Source of the DNA: Rhodospirillaceae bacterium
GTDB taxonomy: Bacteria > Pseudomonadota > Alphaproteobacteria > UBA828
DNA: 64,000 nucleotides
Reading direction: 5' to 3'
Assembly (NCBI GenBank): GCA_002728135.1
Contig: PBVE01000012.1
Coordinates: 1-64,000 of the forward strand
Within the stretch, counting starts at the first letter, position 1, and the number at the start of each line of letters is the position of its first letter. Below the pieces are notes generated by a model. The model made no database searches and was not told the origin of the DNA. It saw nothing but the letters and a program-made list of their open reading frames with translations. Shown here piece after piece: positions 8,941-18,606 of the stretch. The position numbers and the translations under genes are program-made.

Positions 8941-10293
8941 TCAACATTCAGTTAACAAAACATATTGGTTAATTGCTGCAGCAAACTGTTGAACAATTTT
9001 CATTCTATAATCTTTACTGAGTAATAATTTGCGATCCTTTTTATTTGTTAAATAACCTAACTCAACCAAAACAGAGGGAACCTCAGGAGCTTTTAATACT
9101 CTAAACCCTGCAAAACGATGAGTTTTATCTAAAAGCTTAGATGTTTTTGAAAGATAAGGTATCAAAATTGAGGCAAATTTTGATGAACAGTTCATTGTTC
9201 TTTGCTGTATTAAAGAGATAAGTATTTGGGTTATTTCTTTATCATAACTATCTGATATATTGATATTTTCATCTATATATGATTTGTTTTCCCTAGCAGC
9301 TAGTCGCCCTGCTTCTTTATCAGAAGCTTTATCGGATAAAGTATAAATTGCAGCTCCCCTTACCGATTTATTCTTGTGAGCATCTGCATGTATAGAAATA
9401 AATAATTTAGCACCCCTAGAACGAGCAAAGTTAACCCGGTCTGCCAAAGTTATATATCTATCATCATGTCTTGTCATATGCACAAGATAACCCTCACTGA
9501 CGAGCAATTGAGCTAGTTCACGAGCAAAACTAAGAGTAATTGTTTTTTCATAGACACGATTACCAATAGTTGCACCAGGGTCCACCCCCCCATGCCCCGG
9601 ATCTAACACAATAACAGCATTTTTTCTATTCAAAGGCCTCATTGGAGATGGCATGGGTATAGATTTATACTTAGTAGTTACTTTTGGTATAATTTCTTTT
9701 TCTTTCCCTATGTTTCTTGATTCAATATTTTTATGAGGTTCAATAAGAAATTTTTCTTTTTCTATTATCTTTGGAGGCACTCTGGATTTAATAATGTTTT
9801 GATTATTAGTTTTTACGGACTCATTAATTAACTGGACGGATTCTTCTTTAAAACCCCCTAAGATTGAAGATTCTAAATCGATTATTGCACTGTATCCGCC
9901 TTGATTTTCTATTTTTTTTATAAAAGCTTTCTTTATCTTAACTGGTCCTAATAAGTCCAATACAACTCTAGAGGTCTTATTATCGAACTTTCCAAAGCGA
10001 ACCGCCTTTATATTGCCTTTATTAATTGGTATATCCTTGCGAGATAAAGCCCAACTTGCATCTGGCATGTCAATAACCAAACGATAAGGCTGTTTTAGTG
10101 AAAAAATCTGGAAGCTAGACGCCGAACTCACATTAAGAATAAATCTTGTGACGTGCTTACTAGGGTATCCTATACGTGCATCTAATATTACACTGCTAGG
10201 ATTTGCTAAACATGGGCTAAAAATTAGAATTGATACAAACCCTATTATTAGGATTTTAAGTGACCTTATTATTATTAAATTGAACAAAATCAT
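8941..10293 (-). CDS. amiC: N-acetylmuramoyl-L-alanine amidase (AMIN domain + Amidase_3)
   Basis: This periplasmic zinc amidase cleaves septal peptidoglycan during daughter-cell separation. From the ATG at 10293 there is a signal peptide (IIRSLKILIIGFVSILIFS). An AMIN domain targets peptidoglycan, then comes a basic, low-complexity linker and a C-terminal Amidase_3 domain. That domain has VLDPGHGGVDPG, the acidic zinc ligand in YEKT, SIHADAH and a late VLVELGYLTN with the catalytic Glu. The frame stays open to an ATG at 10359, but only the 10293 start has AAGG upstream and directly precedes a signal peptide. It is divergent from rne. Confidence 0.92.
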   Translation of the reverse strand: MILFNLIIIRSLKILIIGFVSILIFSPCLANPSSVILDARIGYPSKHVTRFILNVSSASSFQIFSLKQPYRLVIDMPDASWALSRKDIPINKGNIKAVRFGKFDNKTSRVVLDLLGPVKIKKAFIKKIENQGGYSAIIDLESSILGGFKEESVQLINESVKTNNQNIIKSRVPPKIIEKEKFLIEPHKNIESRNIGKEKEIIPKVTTKYKSIPMPSPMRPLNRKNAVIVLDPGHGGVDPGATIGNRVYEKTITLSFARELAQLLVSEGYLVHMTRHDDRYITLADRVNFARSRGAKLFISIHADAHKNKSVRGAAIYTLSDKASDKEAGRLAARENKSYIDENINISDSYDKEITQILISLIQQRTMNCSSKFASILIPYLSKTSKLLDKTHRFAGFRVLKAPEVPSVLVELGYLTNKKDRKLLLSKDYRMKIVQQFAAAINQYVLLTEC

Positions 10294-10738
10294 AAACCTT
10301 AAATCATTAAATTCTAATTTTGGTAACATTAAGTAATAAAAACTAATAATATTAAGCATACTAATTTGTGATACATCTTGTTATCATAAATAATAGACTG
10401 ATATCATAGAGTCAGTGCATAAAGAGTTAAAGGAATTTGCCCGATACTCGAACGAGTAGAGGCCTAGAGAGGGTGGGAAGAAGATTGTTCGTCGAAACCA
10501 TATTAATAATCCGAACAAACTTCAAATCCCAAAAACTCTAGGATTAAAAAAACTGAGGAATTCATGAAGCCGATGATAGTTGAAAAGCAGTTAAATTATA
10601 GCACTATTAGAGTTAATCTCAGCAGAGCTAATACTGCACGCATAATTTGCGATTATATTATCGATGGCACCAACATTTGTGCAAAGCTATTTCAGGACAA
10701 CCAGAAATATGCTTATGTGCCCCGGAGAATTTACCATT
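10294..10738 (+). other. 445-bp intergenic region, probable RNase E promoter and long 5' leader
   Basis: No convincing gene is seen in this gap between the divergent amidase and rne. It is locally richer in G and C near 10440-10500 than the surrounding intergenic DNA and contains the small hairpin TACTC-GAAC-GAGTA at 10445-10458. Long structured leaders are known for rne in several bacteria, where RNase E controls its own mRNA. That this leader does the same is inference. Confidence 0.4.
10378..10407 (+). promoter_or_regulatory. Possible sigma-70-type promoter for rne
   Basis: TTGTTA at 10378-10383 and TATCAT at 10402-10407 are separated by 18 bp, with TG two bases before the -10 box. If used, the mRNA leader would be about 325 nt. 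The region is A+T-rich, so chance matches are likely. Confidence 0.25.
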
Positions 10739-13291
10739 ATGGTCAAACGAATGCTTGTAGATGCGAGCCACACAGAAGAAACACGCGTGGTAGTCGCAAA
10801 CGGAACACGATTAGAAGAATTTGATTTTGAGTCATTAGAAAGAAAGCAATTAAAGGGAAACATATACTTAGCAAAAGTAATGCGAGTAGAGCCCTCTTTG
10901 CAGGCTGCTTTTGTTGATTATGGAGGTAATCGCCACGGCTTCCTGCCGTTCAGTGAGATTCATCCTGACTATTATCAAATACCTGTAGAAGATAGAGAAG
11001 CACTTTTTCTCGAACAGGAAAAAGAATCTGGTATAGATGACAATGATGAAATTGAAGAAAATAATATTGAGAATTCAGTAGTAGATGACAATTCAATTAC
11101 ATACAAAAAAGAAGAGCAAAACATCTCTGATAGCAGTCTAATAGGAGCTAAAGACAAAAGGGAAATTATTGAGGATGCAGAATTTGTTGATACCTCGAAC
11201 AAAATTAATGTGGCTCTTAAAAGCTCTAATGAAAAAATAACAGAATCATCTAATGAAAATCATCAAACCAGAAACAAACATTCCAAGCGTAATGATGTTG
11301 AAGAAATAGGTGGAGATGAAATCGACGATATTGACATCAGAAGAAGCCATGCTAGCCGGTCATTGTTGGGTAGAAGATATAAAATCCAAGAGGTCATTAA
11401 AAAAAGACAAATTCTTCTTGTTCAGGTAGTTAAAGAAGAAAGAGGAAATAAAGGAGCTGCTCTAACAACTTACTTGTCTCTAGCTGGAAGATATTGTGTC
11501 TTAATGCCTAACGCCGTGCGCGGGGGAGGAATATCTCGAAAAATCACCAGCCAGGAAGATAGAAAACGTCTAAAAACAATCCTAGCTGAGCTTAATGTGC
11601 CTGCAAGGATGGGTGTTATAGTTCGAACAGCTGGAACTGCGAGAAGTAAGGCAGAAATTCGCCGAGATTTTGAGTATCTTACGAGGCAATGGGAAAAGAT
11701 ACGCGAGCAAACACTCAATTCAATTGCACCTGACCTTATATACGAGGAGGGTAATCTTATTAAAAGATCAATAAGGGATCTTTATACAAGAGATGTCGAT
11801 GAGATCCTTGTAGATGGAGACGAAGGTTATCGGGTGGCAAAAGATTTTATGCGAATGCTGATACCTAGCCATACATCAAAAGTTCAACCTTATAGGGATA
11901 GAATACCTTTATTTGCGAGATACCAAATAGAGAGCCAGCTTGACACTATGTATAGCCCAGAAGTCAAACTGAGATCAGGAGGGTATCTGGTGATAAACTC
12001 CACAGAGGCTTTAGTAGCAATAGATGTAAATTCTGGGCGAGCAACTAAGGAGAGAAATGTCGAGGAAACTGCGCTTAAAACAAACTTGGAAGCAGCCGGA
12101 GAAGTTGCAAGACAATTACGCCTTAGAGATCTAGCTGGACTTATCGTAGTAGACTTCATTGATATGGAAGGCCCCCGAAATCAAAGAGCTGTTGAAAGAA
12201 AACTAAAGGAAGCAATGCGTATTGATCGTGCCAGAATACAAATAGGTAGAATAAGCCCATTTGGTTTATTGGAGCTATCTCGTCAACGATTGCGGCCTAG
12301 CCTAAGTGAAGCAAGTATGGTGACTTGCAGTTCCTGCAGCGGGACTGGGATAGTCCGCTCGATTGGGTCTTCTGCCGTTCATGTCCTTAGAGCCATTGAA
12401 GAAGAAGGACTACGTAATAAAAGTCCCTCTATTTCTGTCAGCTTACCAGCCCAAGTTGCATACTATATTCTCAACAATAAACGTAAAGAACTAGCCGATA
12501 TCGAAGAAATTTGCGGATTCAAAGTAACTTTTATTAATGAGCCATCTATGGTTCCTCCAATGTATAACATTACACGTAGTAAAGTTTTACCTGTAAATTC
12601 TGGTGAATTAGATAAACAAATACAGGATAATCAACAAGATAAATTAGATTCTAGTGAAGCAACGCATGAGAAAATTAAACGACGCCGCAGACGTCGCAAA
12701 CCTCGCAAAGAGGAAAACCTCAAAGAAGAGAACAATAATATAAAATCCGAGGATAAGAAAATAAATCCACTAAAATCTACAGTTTCTGATTCCTCTCCTG
12801 AAAACGAAGAACCTAAATATAAGAATCGCATTCGTAATAAGGGTAGACATGATAAAAAGCCAAGGGCAAAAAGTGATAATACAGATCCAGTGGACTATAA
12901 AGATACAAGTTTATCAGAAACAAACTCAGAAATAAAAAAGAAGGATTCAGAAAATACAAATAACTCCGAGACAATAACGTCTAACATTGACGATTCAGAA
13001 GCAGTCTCAAAAGTAGAAAATATTAAGCCTCAAGAGAATAAGAACAAGCCAGAGTCTAAAGCAAAAATTAAAACCCCTAAACCTGCTCGTAAAAAAAATG
13101 AAGATAAATCCAAAAAGAAAATTAAGCCTGTAATGAATAAAGAGAAAAAACCGAGAAATAGCTCAACAAAAATAATAAAAAAACCAGCCTCTCAAGAAGG
13201 ACAAGAAACAAAAACTAATGAAGACAGCCCTATTAAGGCTAATAATGAACCAGCACGCAAAGGATGGTGGCAACGAAAGAACTCTGACTAA
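10739..13291 (+). CDS. rne: Ribonuclease E/G family endoribonuclease (RNase E)
   Basis: RNase E starts mRNA decay and processes rRNA and tRNA precursors. From the ATG at 10739 (GGAG upstream, protein start MVKRMLVDASH as in alphaproteobacterial homologues) the product is 850 residues. The S1 domain (about 36-250) is split by an acidic, low-complexity insertion (about 92-215). The catalytic core has metal-binding aspartates in VAIDVNSGR (about 429) and VVDFIDM (about 471). CSSCSGTG (about 530) is the zinc-link. The C-terminal third is charged and disordered, with KRRRRRRKPRK and a final GWWQR, the presumed degradosome and RNA-binding scaffold. The frame is open to 10664, but that extension is not conserved-looking. 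Confidence 0.95.
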   Translation: MVKRMLVDASHTEETRVVVANGTRLEEFDFESLERKQLKGNIYLAKVMRVEPSLQAAFVDYGGNRHGFLPFSEIHPDYYQIPVEDREALFLEQEKESGIDDNDEIEENNIENSVVDDNSITYKKEEQNISDSSLIGAKDKREIIEDAEFVDTSNKINVALKSSNEKITESSNENHQTRNKHSKRNDVEEIGGDEIDDIDIRRSHASRSLLGRRYKIQEVIKKRQILLVQVVKEERGNKGAALTTYLSLAGRYCVLMPNAVRGGGISRKITSQEDRKRLKTILAELNVPARMGVIVRTAGTARSKAEIRRDFEYLTRQWEKIREQTLNSIAPDLIYEEGNLIKRSIRDLYTRDVDEILVDGDEGYRVAKDFMRMLIPSHTSKVQPYRDRIPLFARYQIESQLDTMYSPEVKLRSGGYLVINSTEALVAIDVNSGRATKERNVEETALKTNLEAAGEVARQLRLRDLAGLIVVDFIDMEGPRNQRAVERKLKEAMRIDRARIQIGRISPFGLLELSRQRLRPSLSEASMVTCSSCSGTGIVRSIGSSAVHVLRAIEEEGLRNKSPSISVSLPAQVAYYILNNKRKELADIEEICGFKVTFINEPSMVPPMYNITRSKVLPVNSGELDKQIQDNQQDKLDSSEATHEKIKRRRRRRKPRKEENLKEENNNIKSEDKKINPLKSTVSDSSPENEEPKYKNRIRNKGRHDKKPRAKSDNTDPVDYKDTSLSETNSEIKKKDSENTNNSETITSNIDDSEAVSKVENIKPQENKNKPESKAKIKTPKPARKKNEDKSKKKIKPVMNKEKKPRNSSTKIIKKPASQEGQETKTNEDSPIKANNEPARKGWWQRKNSD

Positions 13292-13297
13292 AACCCA

Positions 13298-14452
13298 TTA
13301 TTTAAATCGTACCTTGATCCACTTTTCAATTGACTCAGCGGCACATTCTATATCATTAGTATGCCCAGCATAAGAAAAGCGTACGTAATTCTGTCCTCTA
13401 ACCCTATCAAAATCTATACCTGGTGTAGCTGCAACGCCTGCCTCATGAAGCATTCTCTTGCAAAAATCCTGACTACTATGTGTAAAGGGAGAAACATCTA
13501 CATATAAATAAAAAGCACCTTGTGCAGTGTTTGAGTTACCAAAGCCAGATCGCTTAAGAGAAGCCTCAAGAATATCTTTATTTCTTTCATATCGTTTAAG
13601 GTTTTCATCTAACTCCTGAGAACTATCAAACGCATAAATTGCAGATGCTTGAGATAAAGCTGGTGCAGAAATAAACAAGTTTTGAGCCAGACGTTCTATA
13701 GGCTTTAGGAATTTTTCCGGGATGACTATCCACCCCAAGCGCCAACCAGTCATAGCATAATATTTTGAAAATCCATTTATAATTATAGCTTCTTCTGTTG
13801 ATTTTAGTATGGTTTCTGCACGGCAACCATACGTTACCCTATGATAAACCTCATCTGCTATGATGCGTACTTTATTAATATTGCACCAATCTACTAATGT
13901 TTTAATTTCTTTATCTTTCAGAATACTACCTGTAGGATTTGCGGGACTAGCAATTATCATACCGTCAGGTTTAGCATTTAATGACTCAAGTTGTTCTACA
14001 GTAGGTTGATACCTTGAATCAGCTTCAGTGCTACAATAAATAGGCAAAAGGCCTAAAGCTTTTAACATATTAGAATATGCTGGATATCCAGGTTCAGTAA
14101 CAACAACCTTATCTCCCACATCAAATGCAGAAAGTAGTGATAATAATAGGCCACCAGATGAACCCGTTGTTACAATTATTCTATCCTCAGGAATGTTAAG
14201 GTCATAATATTCAAGATAATGAAGAGATATTCTTTTTCTTAAATCAGGAATGCCAAGTGCATCTGTATAACCTATTCGCCCTGAGTCTAAGTATTTCTGA
14301 GCCGCAACACGTACTTTCTCTGGAGCTCCCGTAACAGGCTCCCCAGTTTCTAAATGCCATATATTTTTTCCTTTTAACTCAAGATTATTGGCCTCCCGCA
14401 ATACCTCCATTGCATGAAATGGTTGAATATGTGACCTATTTGATACCTTCAT
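13298..14452 (-). CDS. PLP-dependent class I/II aminotransferase
   Basis: The 384-residue enzyme has the fold-type I aminotransferase pattern: PANPTGS for cofactor and substrate contacts, DEVYHR with the pyridine-nitrogen Asp, and NGFSKYYAMTGWRLGW with the PLP lysine near residue 229. The last motif is typical of the aspartate/aromatic aminotransferase group. The amino acid substrate cannot be told from sequence alone. The gene converges on rne with only 6 bp between them and lies just downstream of the lipoprotein gamma-glutamyltransferase-like gene, so the two may form an operon. Confidence 0.88.
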   Translation of the reverse strand: MKVSNRSHIQPFHAMEVLREANNLELKGKNIWHLETGEPVTGAPEKVRVAAQKYLDSGRIGYTDALGIPDLRKRISLHYLEYYDLNIPEDRIIVTTGSSGGLLLSLLSAFDVGDKVVVTEPGYPAYSNMLKALGLLPIYCSTEADSRYQPTVEQLESLNAKPDGMIIASPANPTGSILKDKEIKTLVDWCNINKVRIIADEVYHRVTYGCRAETILKSTEEAIIINGFSKYYAMTGWRLGWIVIPEKFLKPIERLAQNLFISAPALSQASAIYAFDSSQELDENLKRYERNKDILEASLKRSGFGNSNTAQGAFYLYVDVSPFTHSSQDFCKRMLHEAGVAATPGIDFDRVRGQNYVRFSYAGHTNDIECAAESIEKWIKVRFK

Positions 14453-14474
14453 TTAATATGAACTTTACTGAAAT

Positions 14475-16148
14475 TTAAAAACTGACATATATTTTCTCAC
14501 CAAAACCTCTGGGATCCTTGGCTAAAATACAATTAGCCTCACTCCCAAAAGATCCATCAGAACAATAAATTGCATTCACTCTCCCCACTTCTGGTGCAGA
14601 AGTTACATTATGCCCCCTACCCCTCAGTAACTCGGCTATTTTCTTAGGAATATCTGGCTCAACAACTACATAATCAGGGCTTCCACCATGATGAAGGCGT
14701 GGCCTTAATATAGCATTATTGATGTCATCACCGCCTAGCAGAACATCAACCATCACACTACTTAGTGCACTTGATGCTGTAACACCACCTATGGCAGCAC
14801 CTGCTAAAACAATTGATCCAGAATATGGATTTGAGATAATTAGCGGGGCATGAGGATATAATCCAAGACTGTGCTTTCTTGGAGATGCAGCTAAAATTAT
14901 TCCAGTACCGCTGGCCATCTGTCCAGCACCAAATAAATTATTCATACTAATTACACATGAAACTGCCATTCCATATGCATCTACAATAATGAAAGTAGTA
15001 CCTGCTGGGCTTTGTAAAAAACGCAGTGGTTGAGGATCTAGGTTTTTTGTAGGCCTATGCTTTTCTGCACTGTAAGACCCCATCGAACTTTCCAGCCGTT
15101 GGATTGAAAATACTTTGACTTCTTTATTGTTTGCTCCAAACCAGTTCCCCCTATCGCTAAATGCCCTTGCACTAGATTCAACAAACAAATGAGCTCTTCC
15201 ATTTTTGGAAGTATTTTTCCATCTATTATCTCCATTTAACAAAGCAAATGTTGACATTGCAGTAATACCACCAACTACTGGGAACTTAGGGACGTGAATA
15301 TAATGGTTTTTAAATCTTGTGGTAATTGTATTTGTCCACCTAGCTTTATATTTCTTTAGTTCATCAGATAAAATATAACCTCCAGAACTTCTAACAGATT
15401 TAATAAAAGTATTAGCTAAATCACCTTTATAAAATTCTTTCGATCCCTTGACCCTAATCTTTGAAAGTGTCTCAGCTAAATCTCTCTGAATAATAAGTTT
15501 ACCTTCTCGTAAGGGTTGACCATTTTCATCCGAAAAAATCTCCATAATATTAGGATCCTGAAATAAAGAACCATGTCTAACAGCTAAGAATAAATCATTT
15601 GCTAATGCAGTAGAAATTGGATGACCTAACTGTGCCATTCTTTCAGCTGGTGCAATCAATTGTTCCCATCTCATTCTACCATATCTCTCATGTAACAGGT
15701 TCATACCCATAACTGAGCCAGGCATTGAAACCCTTTTTGATACAGAAGAGGGAGTTGATGAAGGGTGATTAGACGTAAGAAACTCAAGTGCTAAAACCTT
15801 AGTTTTTCTATCACTATCACCTGGGTGATGAACTAAACAAACACCCCCCGACCCTAAACTGGCATTTGAGGGATAAGTGACAGATAAACTAAAAAAAAGG
15901 GCTACTGCGGCATCTGCAGCAGAGCCACCCAACTGAAGTATATTATTTGCGACAACTGCAGCTTGAGGTTCATCAGCAACAACACCTCCATAAAATTGGT
16001 CTACAGTTGCCTCAAACTCGTGGTCATTATCTACCTCCCGTAATACACTACACGCAGAAAGTATTAAAGACATCAAGGCCATAAACAATAATGAGCATAA
16101 TATACGGGGAACTGAGCTTCGGTATTGACTGGTTAAAATTTGCCACAT
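14475..16148 (-). CDS. Gamma-glutamyltransferase-family lipoprotein
   Basis: The 557-residue Ntn-hydrolase is related to gamma-glutamyltranspeptidase. A lipoprotein signal (MALMSLILSAC, lipobox cysteine near residue 33) suggests membrane anchoring on the periplasmic side. GGSAADAAVALFFSL and LGSGGVCL are family motifs. The autoprocessing region reads AGTTFIIVDAYGMAVS, one residue shorter between the threonines and the VD than the usual TTHxSVVD, and lacks the following His. FGAGQMASGTGIIL fits the small subunit. It may be a divergent branch with another substrate. It lies 22 bp upstream of the aminotransferase and is divergent from the M48 protease. Confidence 0.85.
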   Translation of the reverse strand: MWQILTSQYRSSVPRILCSLLFMALMSLILSACSVLREVDNDHEFEATVDQFYGGVVADEPQAAVVANNILQLGGSAADAAVALFFSLSVTYPSNASLGSGGVCLVHHPGDSDRKTKVLALEFLTSNHPSSTPSSVSKRVSMPGSVMGMNLLHERYGRMRWEQLIAPAERMAQLGHPISTALANDLFLAVRHGSLFQDPNIMEIFSDENGQPLREGKLIIQRDLAETLSKIRVKGSKEFYKGDLANTFIKSVRSSGGYILSDELKKYKARWTNTITTRFKNHYIHVPKFPVVGGITAMSTFALLNGDNRWKNTSKNGRAHLFVESSARAFSDRGNWFGANNKEVKVFSIQRLESSMGSYSAEKHRPTKNLDPQPLRFLQSPAGTTFIIVDAYGMAVSCVISMNNLFGAGQMASGTGIILAASPRKHSLGLYPHAPLIISNPYSGSIVLAGAAIGGVTASSALSSVMVDVLLGGDDINNAILRPRLHHGGSPDYVVVEPDIPKKIAELLRGRGHNVTSAPEVGRVNAIYCSDGSFGSEANCILAKDPRGFGEKIYVSF

Positions 16149-16181
16149 ATCAATTAACCCAAGATACAGGAGGTATTATTT

Positions 16182-17540
16182 GTGGCAAAACTTAGTTTCC
16201 TTATTTTCTTTAATCTAATTGTATTTTCTAGCATTACAATAACACATTCCTTTTCATATGCTCAGAATTTAAATCTAATACGAGATTCCGAAATTGAAAA
16301 TACCATCAGAGGTTATTCTTCACCACTTCTTAAAGCTGCAGGGTTACCAGATTCCTCAGTACGTATTCATATCGTCAATGATAATAATATAAATGCCTTT
16401 GTAACCAATGGATTAAACATTTTTATTAATACAGGGTTAATTATTAATTCTGATAGCATAGGTGAAATAACTGGTGTCATTGCCCATGAAATTGGACATC
16501 TTGAAGGTGCACATCTTGCAAGGTCAAAAGAAGCAATCAGAAATGCAGAAAATGAGATTATCTTAGCACAGATATTAGGTGCTTTAACTGCAATTGGAAG
16601 CCAAAACTCAAAATCAACAGGGAATGCAGCAAGTGCCATAATATTAGCTGGTTCTGCAACCGCACAGAATAGATTCTTGAGATATAACCGTTCACAAGAA
16701 CAGGCAGCTGATCAAGCAGCCCTTAAATATTTAGATAATACAAAGCAATCAGCAAATGGCTTACTAGCAATTCTTAAAAAATTACAAAAACAAGAAGCAA
16801 TAAATTCTATTTCACAGAATCCGATATCACGTACTCATCCTGTTACACAAGAACGGATTAGACTTGTATCCAAGCATATAGAAACATCTATAAATTCTAA
16901 CAACCAGCATTCTCCCAGCGAAATATTAAAATATGAACGTATGAAGTATAAGCTAAAATCTTTTCTCTCACCTCCAGGTGAAGTAATCAAGTTTATTGAT
17001 ATAAAGAAAAATAATTTATTAAATCGTTATGCAAAAGCAATTTTAACATTTCGGACATCAGATACAGAACTTTCACTATCTATACTTAATGATCTTATAT
17101 TTGATTACCCTGATGATCCATGGATACATGAACTTTTAGGTCAATTCTTGTTTGAGTCAGGGCTAGTAACACAAGCTATTACACCCTATCGTCAAGCAGT
17201 ATCCATCAAGCCTAAGGAACCTCTATTAAGACTTGGATTAGCAAGAGCACAAATCGAATCGGGAAAAAAAGAAAATTTATCTGAAGCTATAAAAAATCTT
17301 AAAATAGCTACTCATTTGGAGAAGAGTTATGCACCTTATTGGTATTTTTTAGCAATTGCCTTTGGAAAATCAGGATATTTTGCGGAAGCCGAATTGGCAC
17401 TTGCTGAATCTGCATTACTAAGAGGGCAAATCCAAAAAGCCTTACATCATGCTCAGAAAAGTCTTGAAAACATTGAAACAGACTTACCTGTAAAAAGAAG
17501 GGCTCAAGATATTATCAACCTATTAGAAAATAATAATTAA
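16182..17540 (+). CDS. M48-family periplasmic zinc metalloprotease with TPR repeats (BepA-like)
   Basis: The 452-residue protein begins at a GTG with a good AGGAGG eight bases upstream. A signal peptide (about 1-28, ending near SYAQ) sends it to the periplasm. The peptidase M48 domain has HEIGH at about residues 103-107 within VIAHEIGHLEGAHLA, and a later EQAADQAA supplies the third zinc ligand. The C-terminal third (about 270-450) consists of TPR-like helices (PYRQAVSIKPKEPLLRLGLARAQ). This is the layout of BepA/YfgC, which controls outer-membrane protein assembly quality. The same role here is inferred. Confidence 0.9.
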   Translation: MAKLSFLIFFNLIVFSSITITHSFSYAQNLNLIRDSEIENTIRGYSSPLLKAAGLPDSSVRIHIVNDNNINAFVTNGLNIFINTGLIINSDSIGEITGVIAHEIGHLEGAHLARSKEAIRNAENEIILAQILGALTAIGSQNSKSTGNAASAIILAGSATAQNRFLRYNRSQEQAADQAALKYLDNTKQSANGLLAILKKLQKQEAINSISQNPISRTHPVTQERIRLVSKHIETSINSNNQHSPSEILKYERMKYKLKSFLSPPGEVIKFIDIKKNNLLNRYAKAILTFRTSDTELSLSILNDLIFDYPDDPWIHELLGQFLFESGLVTQAITPYRQAVSIKPKEPLLRLGLARAQIESGKKENLSEAIKNLKIATHLEKSYAPYWYFLAIAFGKSGYFAEAELALAESALLRGQIQKALHHAQKSLENIETDLPVKRRAQDIINLLENNN

Positions 17541-17570
17541 ATCTTATTTAACAACAAACATAAATTATTT

Positions 17571-18563
17571 TCAGATCAACCCCGCAAGAGGAGATGATGG
17601 GTCTGCATAAAGCTTCTTTGGCATTCGACCTGCTAAATATGCAATTCTGCCTGCAATTATTGCATGGCGCATTGCTGAAGCCATTGCAACAGGATTCTTT
17701 GCATGAGCAATAGCCGTATTCATTAAAACACCTTCACAGCCTAGTTCCATGGCTTGGGATGCATCCGAAGCAGTTCCCACTCCTGCATCAACTAAAACTG
17801 GTATGTTACTTTGCTCAACAATTATACGTATTGTGACTGGGTTTTGAATGCCTAGGCCAGAACCAATCGGAGCCGCGAGCGGCATTATTGCTACACAACC
17901 CATATCCTCAAGACGCTTTGCCATGATTGGGTCATCAGAGCAATATACCATAACATTAAAGCCTTCTTTAATGAGTAGCTCTGCTGCAATCAAAGTCTCA
18001 GGCATATTTGGGTATAATGTCTTTTCATCCCCTAGAATTTCTAATTTAACAAGAGTCCAACCTCCTGCCTCTCGAGCTAATCTAAGTGTTCTAACGGCTT
18101 CTTCTGCAGTATAACAAAAAGCAGTATTTGGAAGAAAAGTATAAAATTTTGGGTCTATGTAATCAACTAACATAGGAGCATTTGGATCTGTTATATTTAC
18201 CCTTCTTACAGCAACTGTAACTATCTCGGCACCCGAGGCACTTATAGCCTCTGCAGTTTCTTCAAAGTCCTTATATTTACCAGTCCCAACAATTAGGCGT
18301 GAATCATAAATTTTACCAGCTAGATTCCAACTATCTGCATCACTTTTAGAAAAATTTGTATCCATACCTCCACCTATAAAATGAACGATCTCAATTTTAT
18401 CACCGTCTTGAACAATTATATCTGAATAATGGCCTTTTGGTATTATTTCTAGATTACATTCAATTGCAACTTTAGCAGAATCAACTTCAAGTGTAGTTAG
18501 TAAATCTTTAATAGATAAAGAATCTTGAAATTCTTGAGTCTCTCCGTTAATGGTAATTTTCAT
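17571..18563 (-). CDS. thiSG: ThiS–ThiG fusion: sulfur carrier protein and thiazole synthase
   Basis: The 330-residue frame has two parts. Residues 1-66 are a ThiS ubiquitin-like sulfur carrier starting MKITINGE and ending in IGGG. Residues about 67-330 are ThiG, the TIM-barrel enzyme that makes the thiazole of thiamine from deoxyxylulose phosphate, dehydroglycine/iminoglycine and ThiS thiocarboxylate. ThiG features include RLIVGTGKY, the Schiff-base lysine in LVKLEILGD (about K173) and [18 protein letters not shown]. There is no stop between the parts. In separate ThiS proteins the C-terminal Gly-Gly must be free to be thiocarboxylated, so cleavage or internal initiation at Met67 may be needed. 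Other thi genes are not in the window. Confidence 0.93.
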   Translation of the reverse strand: MKITINGETQEFQDSLSIKDLLTTLEVDSAKVAIECNLEIIPKGHYSDIIVQDGDKIEIVHFIGGGMDTNFSKSDADSWNLAGKIYDSRLIVGTGKYKDFEETAEAISASGAEIVTVAVRRVNITDPNAPMLVDYIDPKFYTFLPNTAFCYTAEEAVRTLRLAREAGGWTLVKLEILGDEKTLYPNMPETLIAAELLIKEGFNVMVYCSDDPIMAKRLEDMGCVAIMPLAAPIGSGLGIQNPVTIRIIVEQSNIPVLVDAGVGTASDASQAMELGCEGVLMNTAIAHAKNPVAMASAMRHAIIAGRIAYLAGRMPKKLYADPSSPLAGLI

Positions 18564-18589
18564 ATTTTTACTTTCATTATAATAATCTT

Positions 18590-18606
18590 ATACTATTAAT
18601 TAGTAT
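18590..18606. repeat. Inverted repeat in the thiSG/aroQ intergenic region
   Basis: ATACTA and TAGTAT form a perfect six-base inverted repeat around the loop TTAAT, 27 bp before the thiSG start and about 104 bp before aroQ. It could be an operator, but in such A+T-rich DNA it may be chance. No THI-box riboswitch core was recognised here. Confidence 0.3.

Noticed and set aside
8941-10359. Start of the AmiC-like amidase at 10359
   Set aside because: The extra 22 residues have no ribosome binding site and would precede the signal peptide; the ATG at 10293 fits better.
10440-10560. The GC-richer patch as a known ncRNA (RNase P, tmRNA, 6S or SRP RNA)
   Set aside because: None of the conserved cores of these RNAs was recognised; it is kept only as part of the rne leader.
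10564-10824. An 86-codon plus-strand frame overlapping the start of rne
   Set aside because: It overlaps the conserved RNase E N-terminus in another frame and has no family resemblance; the leader explanation is simpler.
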